From positions 28,377,235-28,441,234 of the forward strand of contig OU964923.1 in the NCBI GenBank assembly GCA_918807975.1: a stretch of DNA of 64,000 nucleotides, in the 5' to 3' direction. The stretch's first letter is position 1; every line of letters begins with the position of its first letter. The notes beneath the pieces were generated by a model. It was not told where the DNA came from and ran no database searches. It saw only the letters and a list, made by a program, of their open reading frames with translations. This DNA comes from Aplidium turbinatum. Lineage: Eukaryota > Chordata > Ascidiacea > Aplousobranchia > Polyclinidae. Positions 33,150 to 45,004 of the stretch are shown here, piece by piece. The position numbers were made by a program, and so were the translations under genes.

Positions 33150-33790
33150 TCTCCCTATCAATAGCAAAACTTAAACATTGTAGGCTATGCTTTATTGTTT
33201 TATGCATTTTTTTGGATAAATAAACAATTGATTGATTTGACCACTGGTTGATTGCTAAGTCAGGCAGTCAGCTGACACTGTTTACATTTGCAGACGATGG
33301 ACATGCATGAATGATAACGTGGTAAAGCCAGACAAATGACAGACTAACTGACAGATTACTGAGCAATAAAAAAAATTAAATTATGACAATTATGACAGAC
33401 TAAATGCTAGACAAGCTCAGTGTGAACCCCGCATAAGATTTCATATCGACTAATTTCTTTTTAGTTCAGTTTAGTTGTTTTTTATTTCTGACCATCATAT
33501 CAAAAACAATACACGTGTCAACATAGCAAAGGTCGAGAAAAAGGTAGAAGCGACAAAACGCGAACGTTAAAACGTGCTTTGTGACCGAAATAAGTTATTG
33601 AGTTGAAAGAAATTTGGCACGGTCGCAACACCTTCAGAAAATTTTAAGATATAAAGGGAAAATAAAAAAATAAAATGTTACAAACAAAAAAATAAACAAA
33701 AACAAATAAACAACTATATTTAGGCTATAGCTTTATTAGCCCACATAGCTTTAGCTGATATATTTAAGATTTGTATGGACAGTTGCTATG
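33150..33790. repeat. 641-bp tandem duplication, unit 1
   Basis: Starts TCTCCCTATCAATAGC and ends GACAGTTGCTATG. By eye it is identical to the adjacent 33791-34431. Confidence 0.93.
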
Positions 33791-34431
33791 TCTCCCTATC
33801 AATAGCAAAACTTAAACATTGTAGGCTATGCTTTATTGTTTTATGCATTTTTTTGGATAAATAAACAATTGATTGATTTGACCACTGGTTGATTGCTAAG
33901 TCAGGCAGTCAGCTGACACTGTTTACATTTGCAGACGATGGACATGCATGAATGATAACGTGGTAAAGCCAGACAAATGACAGACTAACTGACAGATTAC
34001 TGAGCAATAAAAAAAATTAAATTATGACAATTATGACAGACTAAATGCTAGACAAGCTCAGTGTGAACCCCGCATAAGATTTCATATCGACTAATTTCTT
34101 TTTAGTTCAGTTTAGTTGTTTTTTATTTCTGACCATCATATCAAAAACAATACACGTGTCAACATAGCAAAGGTCGAGAAAAAGGTAGAAGCGACAAAAC
34201 GCGAACGTTAAAACGTGCTTTGTGACCGAAATAAGTTATTGAGTTGAAAGAAATTTGGCACGGTCGCAACACCTTCAGAAAATTTTAAGATATAAAGGGA
34301 AAATAAAAAAATAAAATGTTACAAACAAAAAAATAAACAAAAACAAATAAACAACTATATTTAGGCTATAGCTTTATTAGCCCACATAGCTTTAGCTGAT
34401 ATATTTAAGATTTGTATGGACAGTTGCTATG
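33791..34431. repeat. 641-bp tandem duplication, unit 2
   Basis: Second unit directly abutting the first, with no visible difference. Non-coding. Confidence 0.93.
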
Positions 34432-34508
34432 AAAATCGGCCATGGTGCGTTATCAAAGAGTGCTGGTGGTTGGTCATGAAGGGAACACGTCTTAATGCGT
34501 TTATCTAG

Positions 34509-34629
34509 GCTTACCATACGTCCCGTTTTAGGCGGGACAGTCTCGCTTTTTAACGTCTTGTCCCGGCGTCCCGACCAGTCAGCCAAACGTCCCGCCTGGG
34601 CGTTCAGCCAGCCAGCATAATACACGAAC
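34509..34629. repeat. hAT-like end (TTACCATACGTCCCG)
   Basis: Contains 'ttaccatacgtcccg' and several GTCCCG/CGGGAC words, as at the start of a known type of hAT element. The LTR element inserted just downstream; the hAT transposase end at 41522-41836 could be the other side of the same element (inference). Confidence 0.4.
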
Positions 34630-34634
34630 ATTAC

Positions 34635-35178
34635 TGGTCACAGCGGTAAACCATAATCTCTTCGTGGGAAAATTGTAACATAAGATTCCCGAATCCGTTC
34701 GTCTGTATGTAATGACCGAAAAAGAAACACTCCTTCGAAACGTCTTTTCAAAATTGTATTTCTGTAAAAATAGCCTCAAAGCTGTCGAAATTGGATGCAA
34801 CGCCGTACACCACTAAAACTTGTCACTACAGAACAGATTACTTAGATAAAAGACGGAAAATTTGTCCAGCTAGCAAGCACCAAGCAAACAGTTAAACTTG
34901 CGACTGACTTCCAACAAACAATTTTACGAATGACTAGAATAATTTGCGATATCTCAAATGCACGTAGACAGTAACTGTGACGCAATAATGAAAGACATTG
35001 TCACGCAATTCAAACCGGTGTTCAAAGGTAGTGATGCAATATTTCATCAGGTCTTACGACCGATGGTGCAATATTTGGACATTTTCTAGCAATTTCCATG
35101 ACGTAAGATGCCAGCTAGGTTAAGTAGACCATAACGATTTTTATATGACGTTTGATTTGGTGAAAATTGTCGGGAACA
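34635..35178 (-). repeat. 3' LTR of BEL/Pao-type element
   Basis: 544 bp, TG...CA on both strands, nearly identical to 40347-40890. Confidence 0.92.
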
Positions 35179-35487
35179 TAGCGGCCCCTAGTTATGACAG
35201 TCTGACATGGCATAACTAAAAAAGAATTGACGACAATTGTGAGCCAATGAATAAAAACACACGATACACAAATTGTTTGAATCACTCACTTTTAAGTTAG
35301 TACGTAAATACAAAGGGCATGCAAAGAATGAACAACAATACGGAATAATACACGACGATACATGAAATTAGTACCATAGGTACATGCTAAAATGACGCTA
35401 TATACAATGGTTGCGATAATAACCGACTATTCCGGGCTCAGACAAGGGTCGGCCACCGCAGACAAAACCAGGCTCAAACCCTAACAC

Positions 35488-37367
35488 TTAGGTGTTCTTT
35501 ACGGGGGCGAGGCACGAAATATCCTTCAACACGTAGTCTACTTTCACTTTCCCTGTACTCTCATCATAGTTGCAGACGGCAACTTTAGCTCTACGAACCA
35601 CAGGCTTCCCTTTCCTAATTTGTGGAACTACCTCATGCACCCTCCCAAGTTGATACTTCTCACGTTTACCAATGTCTTGGAGAGAACCCACCACTACAAG
35701 TTGACCAGGCTCCAAATTCTCGGCCATTTTTAGCCATTTTTTCCGGCCCTGAAGCCCTGGCAAGTAAAAATCGATCCATTTACTCCAAAACTGCTGAGAA
35801 AGTGACAAATTGAACCGATAATCCCTCCTTAGTTGGTCACGATCATGTGGCTGCCCAACAGCACAGTATGGGTCTAAGTATGGGGTCAAAAGTGAGGCAG
35901 GGGTGATGACAGTAAAATCCCTAGGGTCGTCACTCAAAGGTACCAAAGGGCGTTTGTTCACGATCCGAACAGCACTACTGGTGTACGTAAGCTTTTCAAT
36001 AAAATTGGGCTTACGTATTGAAGAGTCCAAAATGTGAAAAAAGTAGCCTACTTGGTTATATCGGCCACGAAACCAAATCTACTCAGCCGAAATCTAGCCA
36101 AGAGATCTGCCAGAGGGTTTAACAAATCAGGACACAAAAACATTACATCATTAACACAAGTTCCTCGAAATTCAGACTTGCCATCGTAAACAATACGCTT
36201 TTTTAATTGTGACGTCACAAAGTATGGTAAATACCACTGAAAGCCCTTTACATTTCCTGCTTCACCAGCACGCTCAATATAACCATTAGATTTAAGATCT
36301 TTCATGGTGTCGTTAAGGAAATCACGAAGTTCAGGTTGTTTTAAAGCCTTCTTCCTTAAAGCAGCAGCTCTATCTGACGCCAACACAAAATTGTTAGGTA
36401 AATCAATATCTTCCTTCAACGGAAGAGGTATCTCAAATCGACCATCTTTCAACTCAATATTCGGTTCGACAAGTTCTCTAGCCAAAATATCATTGCGAGA
36501 CAATTCACAGGTTTCATTTTGCAAGGTCAAATCCTGAATGACTTTATTCAGGTCTGCTATTTCCACATCACGAGACTCAATTTTACGCTGAAAGCCAGAG
36601 ATGACATCCGACTCTGAAGACGTCTGCACTCTGCACACATTTGCAACGCTTTCATCCAAGGGTGACTTACCACCACAAGCCAACCAACCGAGAGGAGTGA
36701 GCAAAGCATGTGGTTCACTACGATTTTCACCAACACGCTCTTCTTTAGCACACATCAAATAAGCGTTGTCGTTTCCAATCAGTACATCTACAGTACTACA
36801 ATCATTCAAATGAAACATATTCACGTCATGAAAATGATGGAAACTACTTAAATCCTGCTTATGTGGTAAAGTTTTAACATTGTCAGCCCAAGCTGGGTTA
36901 ACCACCGAAGTTATATCACAAAACAGTTCATCTGTCTCTAACGACTGGATGTTGAGTTTAACAAGGTCAGCACAAGTAGGTTTCTGACCAGCCAGAGTAT
37001 CCATTTTAAACGACGCTTTGTCATACGGTTTAAGACCAAGTTCGCACACCAAATCACTCGAAACAAACGTCAACTGCGAACCAGGATCATGCTGACAATA
37101 CACCAACTTCGATTTGCCAGTCATTGGATTCAAAACACGAGCAGCAGTAATGCGGTTAAAGGCTGCTTTAACATTTCCAATCTTAACATTACGCACAGGA
37201 ACTCTGGCACCAACATCATCTTTACCGACCGAATCCAGAGAATCACGTGACGTCACATATAAATCATGCAGAAGAAAATAGTGTTTCCTATCGTTGTTAG
37301 GGCCACATTGACGACAGTTGTTTGCATGAACGCAATCCCTAACCATATGCTGGCGCAAACAATTCAA
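35488..37367 (-). pseudogene. pol-like region of the BEL/Pao fossil
   Basis: Parts in gene order: BEL-type aspartic protease region (near 36750-37250) with 'VDVLIGNDNAYL', the N-terminal part of the RT with 'KKRIVYDGKSEFRG', and a region typical of the integrase C-terminus (35488-36030) with 'GQLVVVGSLQD' and 'YQLGRVHEV'. Recognised by family resemblance; the element is treated as a fossil. Confidence 0.8.
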
Positions 37368-39514
37368 TCATTTGCCAGCTTTCACAATGACATCTCTCCG
37401 ATCTTTAGGTGTCAAGCGCAAAAATTCTTTACAATTAGACAAAAAATGATATTCAACTTGACCACGTGACGAACAATAAAAACATGCCGGTATGTCTCTA
37501 CGTCTGGCCACACCACCGCGCGGTGCGCCAACAGCAGTCGAGTACTGCGAACTCCCTGAAATCACATTATCATGGGGTTTTACCGACGTCTGTCTAACCG
37601 GACATGAAGGCAATTTTCCTTTGCCAAACTTTTTAAAATGCTGCGACTCACCAGAATCGCCCATTAGCATAATGCTAAAATCAGTCGACTTGCGCGTTTC
37701 CTCCCGTACTACAAATTCAAACAAACTCTGAAAAGTAGGCTCATCATTACCACCATACTGATCACCTAAAAAGTCAAGATAACGCTGCTTAGCGTCAAAC
37801 GGGAGTCGCTTAGCCAAATCCAAAACAAAACGTCCTTCCAATTTGTCACGCTGACCATAACCTTGCGCGTAAAGCAGACACTGCGACAATTCATCTTTAA
37901 ACTCTTTCAGATCACTGGAAGAGGTCGAAGTCAATTTGCTACCATAGCGATACTTTCTAATTTCCGGTTCGGCGAAAAGACCTCCACGAACCCCAAAACG
38001 CTGGGACAAGCGAGCTAACGACATTTCTATCCTGTCTTCTTCTGACAAGCCAGGAGTGTCGGAAACCAAATTAGCAATCGTTTGCGCAGCTGTTCTAACA
38101 CAAGCTGCTTGTAACAAAGTCAAACGAGTTCTCTTAAAGGGCGAAGCTGCCATTAAGGCCGTAACACGATTTTTAAAGAAGATAAATGGCATATTATTAC
38201 CATCGTAACCAATCAAGGCCGCCTTATAAAAAAACGTCCTACTATTTTGGTATTCAAAAAAGCAATCCTGTTGTTGAGAACTCGATTTAGCGGGAGAAGA
38301 CAAGCTATATTCCTTGGGCTGAGTGGGCTCAGTCACATGCACAGCCCGATCACGATCCTCACACACGTTAAAATCAGGAGACGCGATACGCCTCTCACAA
38401 CCACCCAAATTACGTGTAGCTGGGAGATCAAAAACTAGCGGCGCAGAAAATTGTGAAGGGGGCAAAACATTACTTCTGATAGCGGCCCCGTGACCTGTAC
38501 GCTCTGGGGGAGGAGTTCGGCTATAATTCGCAGGCCTTGGCTCTACAGCCTTCGGAAGACCCTTAGCCGCGGCCCCGAGACCTCCTGAAACAGCTGGAAA
38601 ACGTGTGGATTGCACTGGTCCACTTACAGATTGAACAGGCGTCTGGAAAAGGTTAGGTAAATTAAACTGCGATTGATGTTCATTTCTGGAATGGCTAGAA
38701 GAGCCCTTCTTAGAACTACGCCAGGAGCCCAACTCTGATCGATATTCAGCTAAAACTACCTCTTTACGTTGTTCAGCCCTCAACTGAGCGTCTTTGAGTG
38801 CGAACTCAGCAGCTCTCGCTTCTGCTCTCGCGGCGGCCTCAGCAGCTCTCGCTTCGGCCTCAGCTCTCGCAGCGGCCTCTGCTCGTACGGCCTCAGCAGC
38901 TCTCGCTTCGGCCTCAGCTCTTATGGTCTCAGCTCTAGCCATGGCCTCAGCAGCTCTTGCTTCGGCCTCAGCTTGTATCTGGAGCACCTCTCGTCTTAGC
39001 TGTAGGTTAATTTGTGCCACTATACGAGACGAACTCGTAGACATCCTAGTGCTTACATTTGAGGCGCTATCTCAGGATGTATGTCAGCATCCAACATATC
39101 TGAGAACTCACTTACTTTTTGTACAAGGTTATTTTTTAACGAGTTAAATTCGGGGTCTACCCTATCACGAAGTTCTGCCAAGATTGCAGAGTTAAAAATT
39201 TTAGTCAAAAGAGCATGGAAATGCCGTAAATCCTCTTCCAAAGTAGAGAACTTAGATCTAAAAATTAACAGTTCCTGCTTATCACTCAAAGAACCTAGGG
39301 CTACAGAAAGTTCCCCAATTTCAGTCAAAATATCCCTTCTAAGATGCCGGGCCTCTCGAACTGACTTAGCCTCATCGTTACTGGGTCCCTCCTCAGAATG
39401 GCCTGCCCGACCGCAAAGAACACCATCAGGCTTAAACTCAGTCGAGTCGACGGCGGTCGAGTCCTTGTCGCCACCGAGTGTAGACATATTAAATGTTGGG
39501 GCTAAATTTAACAA
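37368..39514 (-). pseudogene. gag-like region of the BEL/Pao fossil
   Basis: Seen on the minus strand at 39514-39053 and 39044-37368. It has a long alanine/glutamate/arginine coiled-coil repeat (about 38770-39000), a capsid-like stretch with 'FFYKAALIGYDGNNMPFIFF', and a cysteine-containing tail 'CFYCSSRGQVEYHFLSNC' of zinc-knuckle type. Confidence 0.75.
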
Positions 39515-39635
39515 TTAAAAAATTAAGTTACACAAACACACAAAATTAAGTTATAAAAAACTTAACTGCAAAGACCGTAAAAATACAAAAAGAATTTAAA
39601 TGCACGATACCGTAGTTGTACGGGTATATTTTTGT

Positions 39636-39945
39636 TTTGTTTGTTTATCTTTATCCTGCATTGCGGGAAAGCGGACTTGAGCGCTATGCATCGGTGTACG
39701 CCTTCCGACGTACACCTGACCCACGCTGCAGCCGACTGCAATGTCTGTTTCCGGTTGTCTACTCTACTTATGACGTAAATTTGGTACTACCCATTACTCG
39801 AAATCGATCACTAGGTAGAGGCAATTATCGTAAAGTTTCTTGCCCAGAGAAACAACAGCAAGTGCGGGTGGCTGGAGTCGAACATGCAGGCTCTCGACTG
39901 CGAGCCCAACGCGCTAACCACTCGGCCACGGCTGCCGGCTATATG
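39636..39945 (-). repeat. tRNA-derived SINE family A
   Basis: The minus strand begins with a tRNA-like head: box A TGGCCGAGTGG (39918-39928) and box B GTTCGACTCC (39874-39883), 34 bases apart. The body runs to 'ctttcccgcaatgcagg' and 'gataaagataaac'. It lies between the gag-like region and the 5' LTR of the BEL fossil. A second copy starts at 63877. Confidence 0.75.
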
Positions 39946-40019
39946 AAGTCCTAGAGTTCCACAAAACTTGCTTGGATTCGTTCACTTGAATCTTCAAGCA
40001 CAGATCGATTGTCTTTAAT

Positions 40020-40346
40020 CTTTTTTCTTCAAATGAATGTCAATGTTGTTTTTTCTTCAGAACCAACAAAAAAACGCCTTTAATTTTTAACTTGAAGTTC
40101 TTCAGTACCAATTGAGAAGAAATGTCTTTAATTTTCTTTTGCTTCTGTAGACTACCAACCAACAAGATCTTCTTTTATTATTTTGCTTTAATTTCTTCTT
40201 GACCTACCAACTGACAAGAACTCGTCTTTTATTTTTTATGCCTTCAAGTGCTTCTTGGCCTACCAGCTAACAAAAACGTCTTTTATTATTTATGCCTTCA
40301 AGTGCTTCTTGGCCTACCAGCTAACAAAAACGTCTTTTATTTTTTA
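40020..40346. repeat. short direct repeats next to 5' LTR
   Basis: A unit of about 64 bp, 'tcttttattttttatgccttcaagtgcttcttggcctaccagctaacaa', recurs two to three times (40230-40346), with looser copies upstream. The unit lies inside the LTR element, just after its 5' LTR on the minus strand. Confidence 0.6.
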
Positions 40347-40890
40347 TGGTCACAGCGGTAAACCATAATCTCTTCGTGGGAAAATTGTAACATAAGATTC
40401 CCGAATCCGTTCGTCTGTATGTAATGACCGAAAAAGAAACACTCCTTCGAAACGTCTTTTCAAAATTGTATTTCTGTAAAAATAGCCTCAAAGCTGTCGA
40501 AATTGGATGCAACGCCGTACACCACTAAAACTTGTCACTACAGAACAGATTACTTAGATAAAAGACGGAAAATTTGTCCAGCTAGCAAGCACCAAGCAAA
40601 CAGTTAAACTTGCGACTGACTTCCAACAAACAATTTTACGAATGACTAGAATAATTTGCGATATCTCAAATGCACGTAGACAGTAACTGTGACGCAATAA
40701 TGAAAGACATTGTCACGCAATTCAAACCGGTATTCAAAGGTAGTGATGCAATATTTCATCAGGTCTTACGACCGATGGTGCAATATTTGGACATTTTCTA
40801 GCAATTTCCATGACGTAAGATGCCAGCTAGGTTAAGTAGACCATAACGGTTTTTATATGACGTTTGATTTGGTGAAAATTGTCGGGAACA
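40347..40890 (-). repeat. 5' LTR of BEL/Pao-type element
   Basis: 544 bp, nearly identical to 34635-35178. Confidence 0.92.
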
Positions 40891-41021
40891 ATTACCAATT
40901 AGCATGTTCTCGTTACTGTTGTTGCTGTGTAGTGTACCGGCCGGTAGCCTAGTTGCTGAAGGTGAATGCGTGATTTTGTTTGTTTCTTTGTTTTCGATAA
41001 AAATGTGATTTGTTATATCAT

Positions 41022-41164
41022 TTAAGAAAAATGTGAACACTATAATATAAACGACGACCTTTTAGAGTACATGTTAATATTATGACACATTTATGCATGT
41101 ACTCATAATATTAACATGTACTCTAAAAGGTCGTTGTATATGATAGTGTTCACATTTTTCTTAA
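41022..41164. repeat. 143-bp palindrome
   Basis: The arms 41022-41085 and 41103-41164 are close reverse complements (AAGAAAAATGTGAACAC, then CGACGACCTTTTAGAG). One arm recurs alone at 50757-50822, so it is a dispersed foldback family. Confidence 0.8.
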
Positions 41165-41521
41165 CTTTTTGATGCTTTTGTATCTGCTTTGCGCGGATCC
41201 TCGATTGACTTTACGTTGATACGGGTTTAAAGTAATCGCCCCTTTTTTTTACATGTTATATCATTGTTAGCGGATAATTGGTAGACTACAACTTGTTACG
41301 TGTCAGCCCTGTAGGCCTACGTCAAGAGGGTGCTGGTCAGCCACTTTCGACCTAAACAAAGAAATATCCTGGGTGCGAGTGTGTGAGTCTGCGAAAAAGA
41401 TCAACATGATGTTTGGGAAGCAGGTGATCAACAGCGACTCTCTTTTCGACTAACAAGTACTAGTGAAACGGCACATGTCTGAACGTTGTAGGCTAAGGAA
41501 GAGAGCTGGAAAAATGGGTCT

Positions 41522-41836
41522 TTGGAACAAAAGTGGGTCGAGATGTTCAAAGAATTTGAAAAAAAATGCATACGCGTTTCAAACTTTCAAAAGATGGTAG
41601 AGTTCATATTTTGTTTACCCGGAACATCCGCACCCGTTGAAAGAATTTTTTCCATCATGAAGAGCATGTGGTCTGAGAGCAGAAGCAGGATGCTGGAGCA
41701 GAACGTGAAAACCGTTATCACATGTAAAATCAATACTGATTGGTCCTGCTCTGACTTTTACGAGAATGTAAAATTGAACAATGTCTTTTTGAAGAAGGTG
41801 TTATCTACAGAAAAGTATGATTGGGCGAATAAGTAA
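41522..41836 (+). pseudogene. hAT transposase C-terminal dimerisation domain
   Basis: 104 open codons with 'CLPGTSAPVERIFSIMKSMW', the signature of hAT C-terminal dimerisation, followed by 'VKTVITCKINTDWSC' and 'LLKKV'-like helices. No catalytic region upstream was recognised. It may belong to the hAT whose other end lies at 34509. Confidence 0.75.
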
Positions 41837-42517
41837 ATTCGCAAATGCTTGTACGCAGTGTTGGGTAAATTCAGTCCAACTGGGAGTTACTTATCGACTT
41901 TAAAACCGCAGGCTATTTTATTATTCTTTCTTCCTTTTGTTTTACAGAAAAAATCTAAATTCGAATTATTTGGTATCGTTACGTCAATTCCTTTTTATTT
42001 TTCGAACTGAAACCGATATTTAGACAGAGAATATGCGCATGAACTCTCGATGACAATACGGTCAATGAAGACAGCCGGGATGGCTTTAAATGTAGGCCTA
42101 TGTAATAATATCGGAAAATGTAAAGTTAAAAAATCACAGCTAAGTGGTCTTGGTCTTTGGAGGCGTCCTGTTTTGAAGTCACAAAAATATGGTAAGCCTA
42201 CGTTTATCTCATAGCAAAGAAGAGCAAGGCAGGCAAAGAAAACCCTACGAAAAAATCCTACCACGGGCAAAGCCATTTCAAGCGCAACGCACCAGGCCTT
42301 GCACAACTCACAAAATAGATAGGTTATAACTTGACGACATGAAAACATCAATGACTAAAACAAACTAGCAAAAACAACATCATCATCTTGCGAAAATTCA
42401 ATTTATAGCCTACCCAGAGAAGTTATGTCTTGAAGATATCAAGCGTGTTTTGATATTAAGTTGCGTTGATAAAGCGATAATTTTAGACCCCAGTCAGCTA
42501 AACTCGTCACCTCCACA

Positions 42518-43885
42518 CAGTGGCGGATTCAGTAGGCTACGTAATTTATGGGTGGGCCTAGGAAATATTTTGGTAGGCCTTCACCAATAATGCCACGGCG
42601 GGCCAGCATACAAAAATTAAAGTGGTAGGCAATAGTGGTACAAAGGTTAAAGTGGGAGCCCATCATGCTGTGAAATCTTCTTCGTTTGAACCTTCTTCGC
42701 CACTTCAAGGGTCGAGGGGCTCTGCCTTTTACCCCCCTTGGGCAGTGGCGGCGACGCGGTCTAGATGTTTGGGCAGGTGTCGAGCAGCCATTTAATTGAT
42801 TCGTCATCCAGTTCACGCAGACCACGCACACCATTTGGTGCATGGTAGATGGCGCAGTTACAGATGGTGTGGTCTACGGTTTGTTCCTCCTTGCCGCACT
42901 CACAGATCGCGCATGGAGCCATCCCCCATTTGTGCATGTCGGAGCGGAATAGTCCGACGCCAGTACGCAGGCGCTTGAGCCGCACCCAGGCCTTCCTTGG
43001 CAAATGCATTCCGGTTGGGTGAGGGCTGGTGTCGGAAATGAAACTTTGAAGTCTTGAGGAGTTCTTCTTCCACTCCGAGCTCCATTGGTGGTCCGCCCAA
43101 GTAGCCGCACTGATGGATTGGTTTTCAGCGGTTTTCATCAGGAGTTGTGCTGCACGTACAAATGGGTGTCTCGATTTCAGTCGCCGAGGTTGCACGCTCG
43201 CAGACTCGTAGAGACTTGAGTGAAGCAAGTGGCTGGGGTTCTAAGCGCGGCGAGTAAGGTACAGGATGGCTTCTTCGGGACGAAGCTCAGCTGGTTGGAT
43301 GCCTGCAAGGACAGGGAGATTGTCCGATGGTGTAGGTCGTAGGCATCCTGTCACGATACGCAAGGCGTCGTTTTTGGCAGTGTCGATTTGATGGCAGTGG
43401 GCACTGCGGCTCCAGACAGGTGCACAGTATTCTGCTGGAGCATGAACTAGCGCAATGGTGGCAATGCGCAGGGTGTCAACTCCGGCTCCCCAGCCTGAGC
43501 CGGCCAGACGCCTTAGCAAAGCTGTGCGTGTTGAGATCTTTTTGCGTAGCGACTCAAAATGTTGACGGTAAGTGAGCGACCTGTCCAGGACTAGCTTACC
43601 CCTAGATATCTAGGGTTTGGGCAGAAGGGCAGCGTTTTTCCATTGGCGTTGGGCTCACGCTTCGTTTCCCGGTTGTTTAAGTGGAAGGCTGTCGTCACTG
43701 TTTTGGTTTCGCTGAGCTTCACTCTCATGCTGTGAACTAGTGATGCCACAGACAATTCAGTGCCACTTGGTTGTTCTAGTTCTACACATTAATATGTTTT
43801 TTTTCATGAATCTGATTTTGGGTGGGCCCACTGTCAATCTGGGTGGGCCTGTACCAATCAGGCCCACCCGGTAGATCCGCCCCTG
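42518..43885. mobile_element. hAT-type element carrying a LINE 3' fragment
   Basis: Exact 8-bp duplication CCTCCACA at 42510-42517 and 43886-43893. Ends CAGTGGCGGATTCAG and GATCCGCCCCTG, with GGGTGGGCC words in both subterminal zones. The interior is filled by the minus-strand LINE piece at about 42660-43745. Confidence 0.88.
42660..43745 (-). mobile_element. LINE 3' fragment (CR1/Rex-like ORF2 C-terminus)
   Basis: The minus strand reads, through frame changes near 43530 and 43230, 'LRIATIALVHAPAEYCAPVW', 'ALRIVTGCLRPTPSDNL', 'AGIQPAELR' (43519-43241) and 'RKAWVRLKRLRTGVGLFRSD', 'CECGKEEQTVDHTICNC', 'LRELDDESIKWLLDTCP' (43228-42761). This is the RT thumb-to-C-terminus of a LINE family common in fish and invertebrates. 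The reverse transcriptase core and endonuclease are absent. It is 5'-truncated, as LINE copies often are. Confidence 0.8.
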
Positions 43886-44249
43886 CCTCCACACCGATCC
43901 AACGTTAGCAAACGTTGAATTAATGCAAAAATGACAGCCATCGCTAGCTGGGATGTAATAGTGGCATGTCACAGTAATATGAGAAATTTGGGTTACCGTA
44001 TGTTTTACGCATGGGCATATTACGTTAGAAAATGGATAAACAAACAGACAATAGCATGACGATCCAGTCCAAGATGTTAATATAAAACAACTGGTTGGAG
44101 CACATGGCCACCGCTTCACTGAAAGATGGCGATTGGTCAAAGAGGATGGAAAAACTTCTGCAGACTCTGTAGAACTTTGTAGACAAAAAACACAAGAACC
44201 AGAAAGCCAGTAGGAGTATTTACAATTAACCTTACTATTTTTTAGTTTT

Positions 44250-44760
44250 AAGAACCCCAACCGCTTGCTCCACTCAAGTCTCTACGAATCGCAAGCGAGC
44301 AACTTCGGCGATTGAAACCGATACACCCTTTTTTCCTGGCCACACATTTCTTGATGAAAACCTCTGAAGACCAATCCACCAGTGCAGCTAGGTGGTCGGA
44401 CCACCAATGGAGATCCGAGTGAAGAGGAACTCCTCAAAGTCAATACTTCTAAGTTTCATCTCCAACACTGGCCACCAACCAATCGGAATGCTTTTTCCAA
44501 GGAAGGCCTGGGTGTGGCTCAACCGCTTGCGCAACTACTCCCCTCCAACATGCACAAATAGGAGATGGCTATTCATCCGCGATCTGGTGGCAACTATTTG
44601 CAAGAAGGAACACATCGTAGACCACACCATCTACCAATTGGTCCTGTAGTCCCGGCAATTGGTGCGCGTGGTTTGCGTGAACAGGGTGATGAATCAATTG
44701 AGTGGTTGCTGGACACCTACTTAAAAATTTAGACCAAGACGCCGCCACTACGGTACTTGA
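44250..44760 (+). mobile_element. second copy of the LINE 3' fragment, opposite strand
   Basis: The plus strand matches the C-terminal part of the copy at 42660-43228: 'hsSLYES', 'WSDHQW', 'RKAWVWLNRLR', 'KKEHIVDHTIY' and 'DESIEWLLDTY'. It is more decayed and lacks a piece between the RLR and cysteine motifs. Confidence 0.75.
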
Positions 44761-45004
44761 AGGGTGAAAACAAGAAAAAGTCAAAGCAGTTTGAAATTCC
44801 TAATTCGAAAAATACAGAATAATCTTTCTTTAGAATAGCCGATGTTAGGCTATAACTGTTAATATTTTTACAAAAAATAGATTTGCAGCCTTTTGTCCAG
44901 TCTGAAATGTGGACTAGCCTAGATACAAAGAGCGCCAAAAATATAGTGTCCTGGTACTCTCCATTGTGTCTCCACATTTTTAAAATAACATTTGTGTTAT
45001 TGAA

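Larger units (their letters stand above)
34635..40890 (-). mobile_element. BEL/Pao-type LTR retrotransposon, fossil
   Basis: Two 544-bp LTRs (34635-35178 and 40347-40890) start TGGTCAC in plus orientation and are bounded by the 5-bp duplication ATTAC (34630-34634, 40891-40895). Genes read on the minus strand: a gag-like region, a BEL-type protease and the start of the RT, and an integrase C-terminal region. The LTRs differ at about two positions, so the insertion is very young. It looks broken, with a small number of breaks, and part of pol is not visible. Confidence 0.9.

Noticed and set aside
38769-39147. Plus-strand Ser/Ala-rich open frames
   Set aside because: Antisense of the alanine-rich coiled-coil part of the gag-like region.
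39870-39940. Possible functional tRNA gene (good A and B boxes)
   Set aside because: The acceptor stem does not close and a SINE body follows directly, with a second copy at the window end; it is a SINE head.
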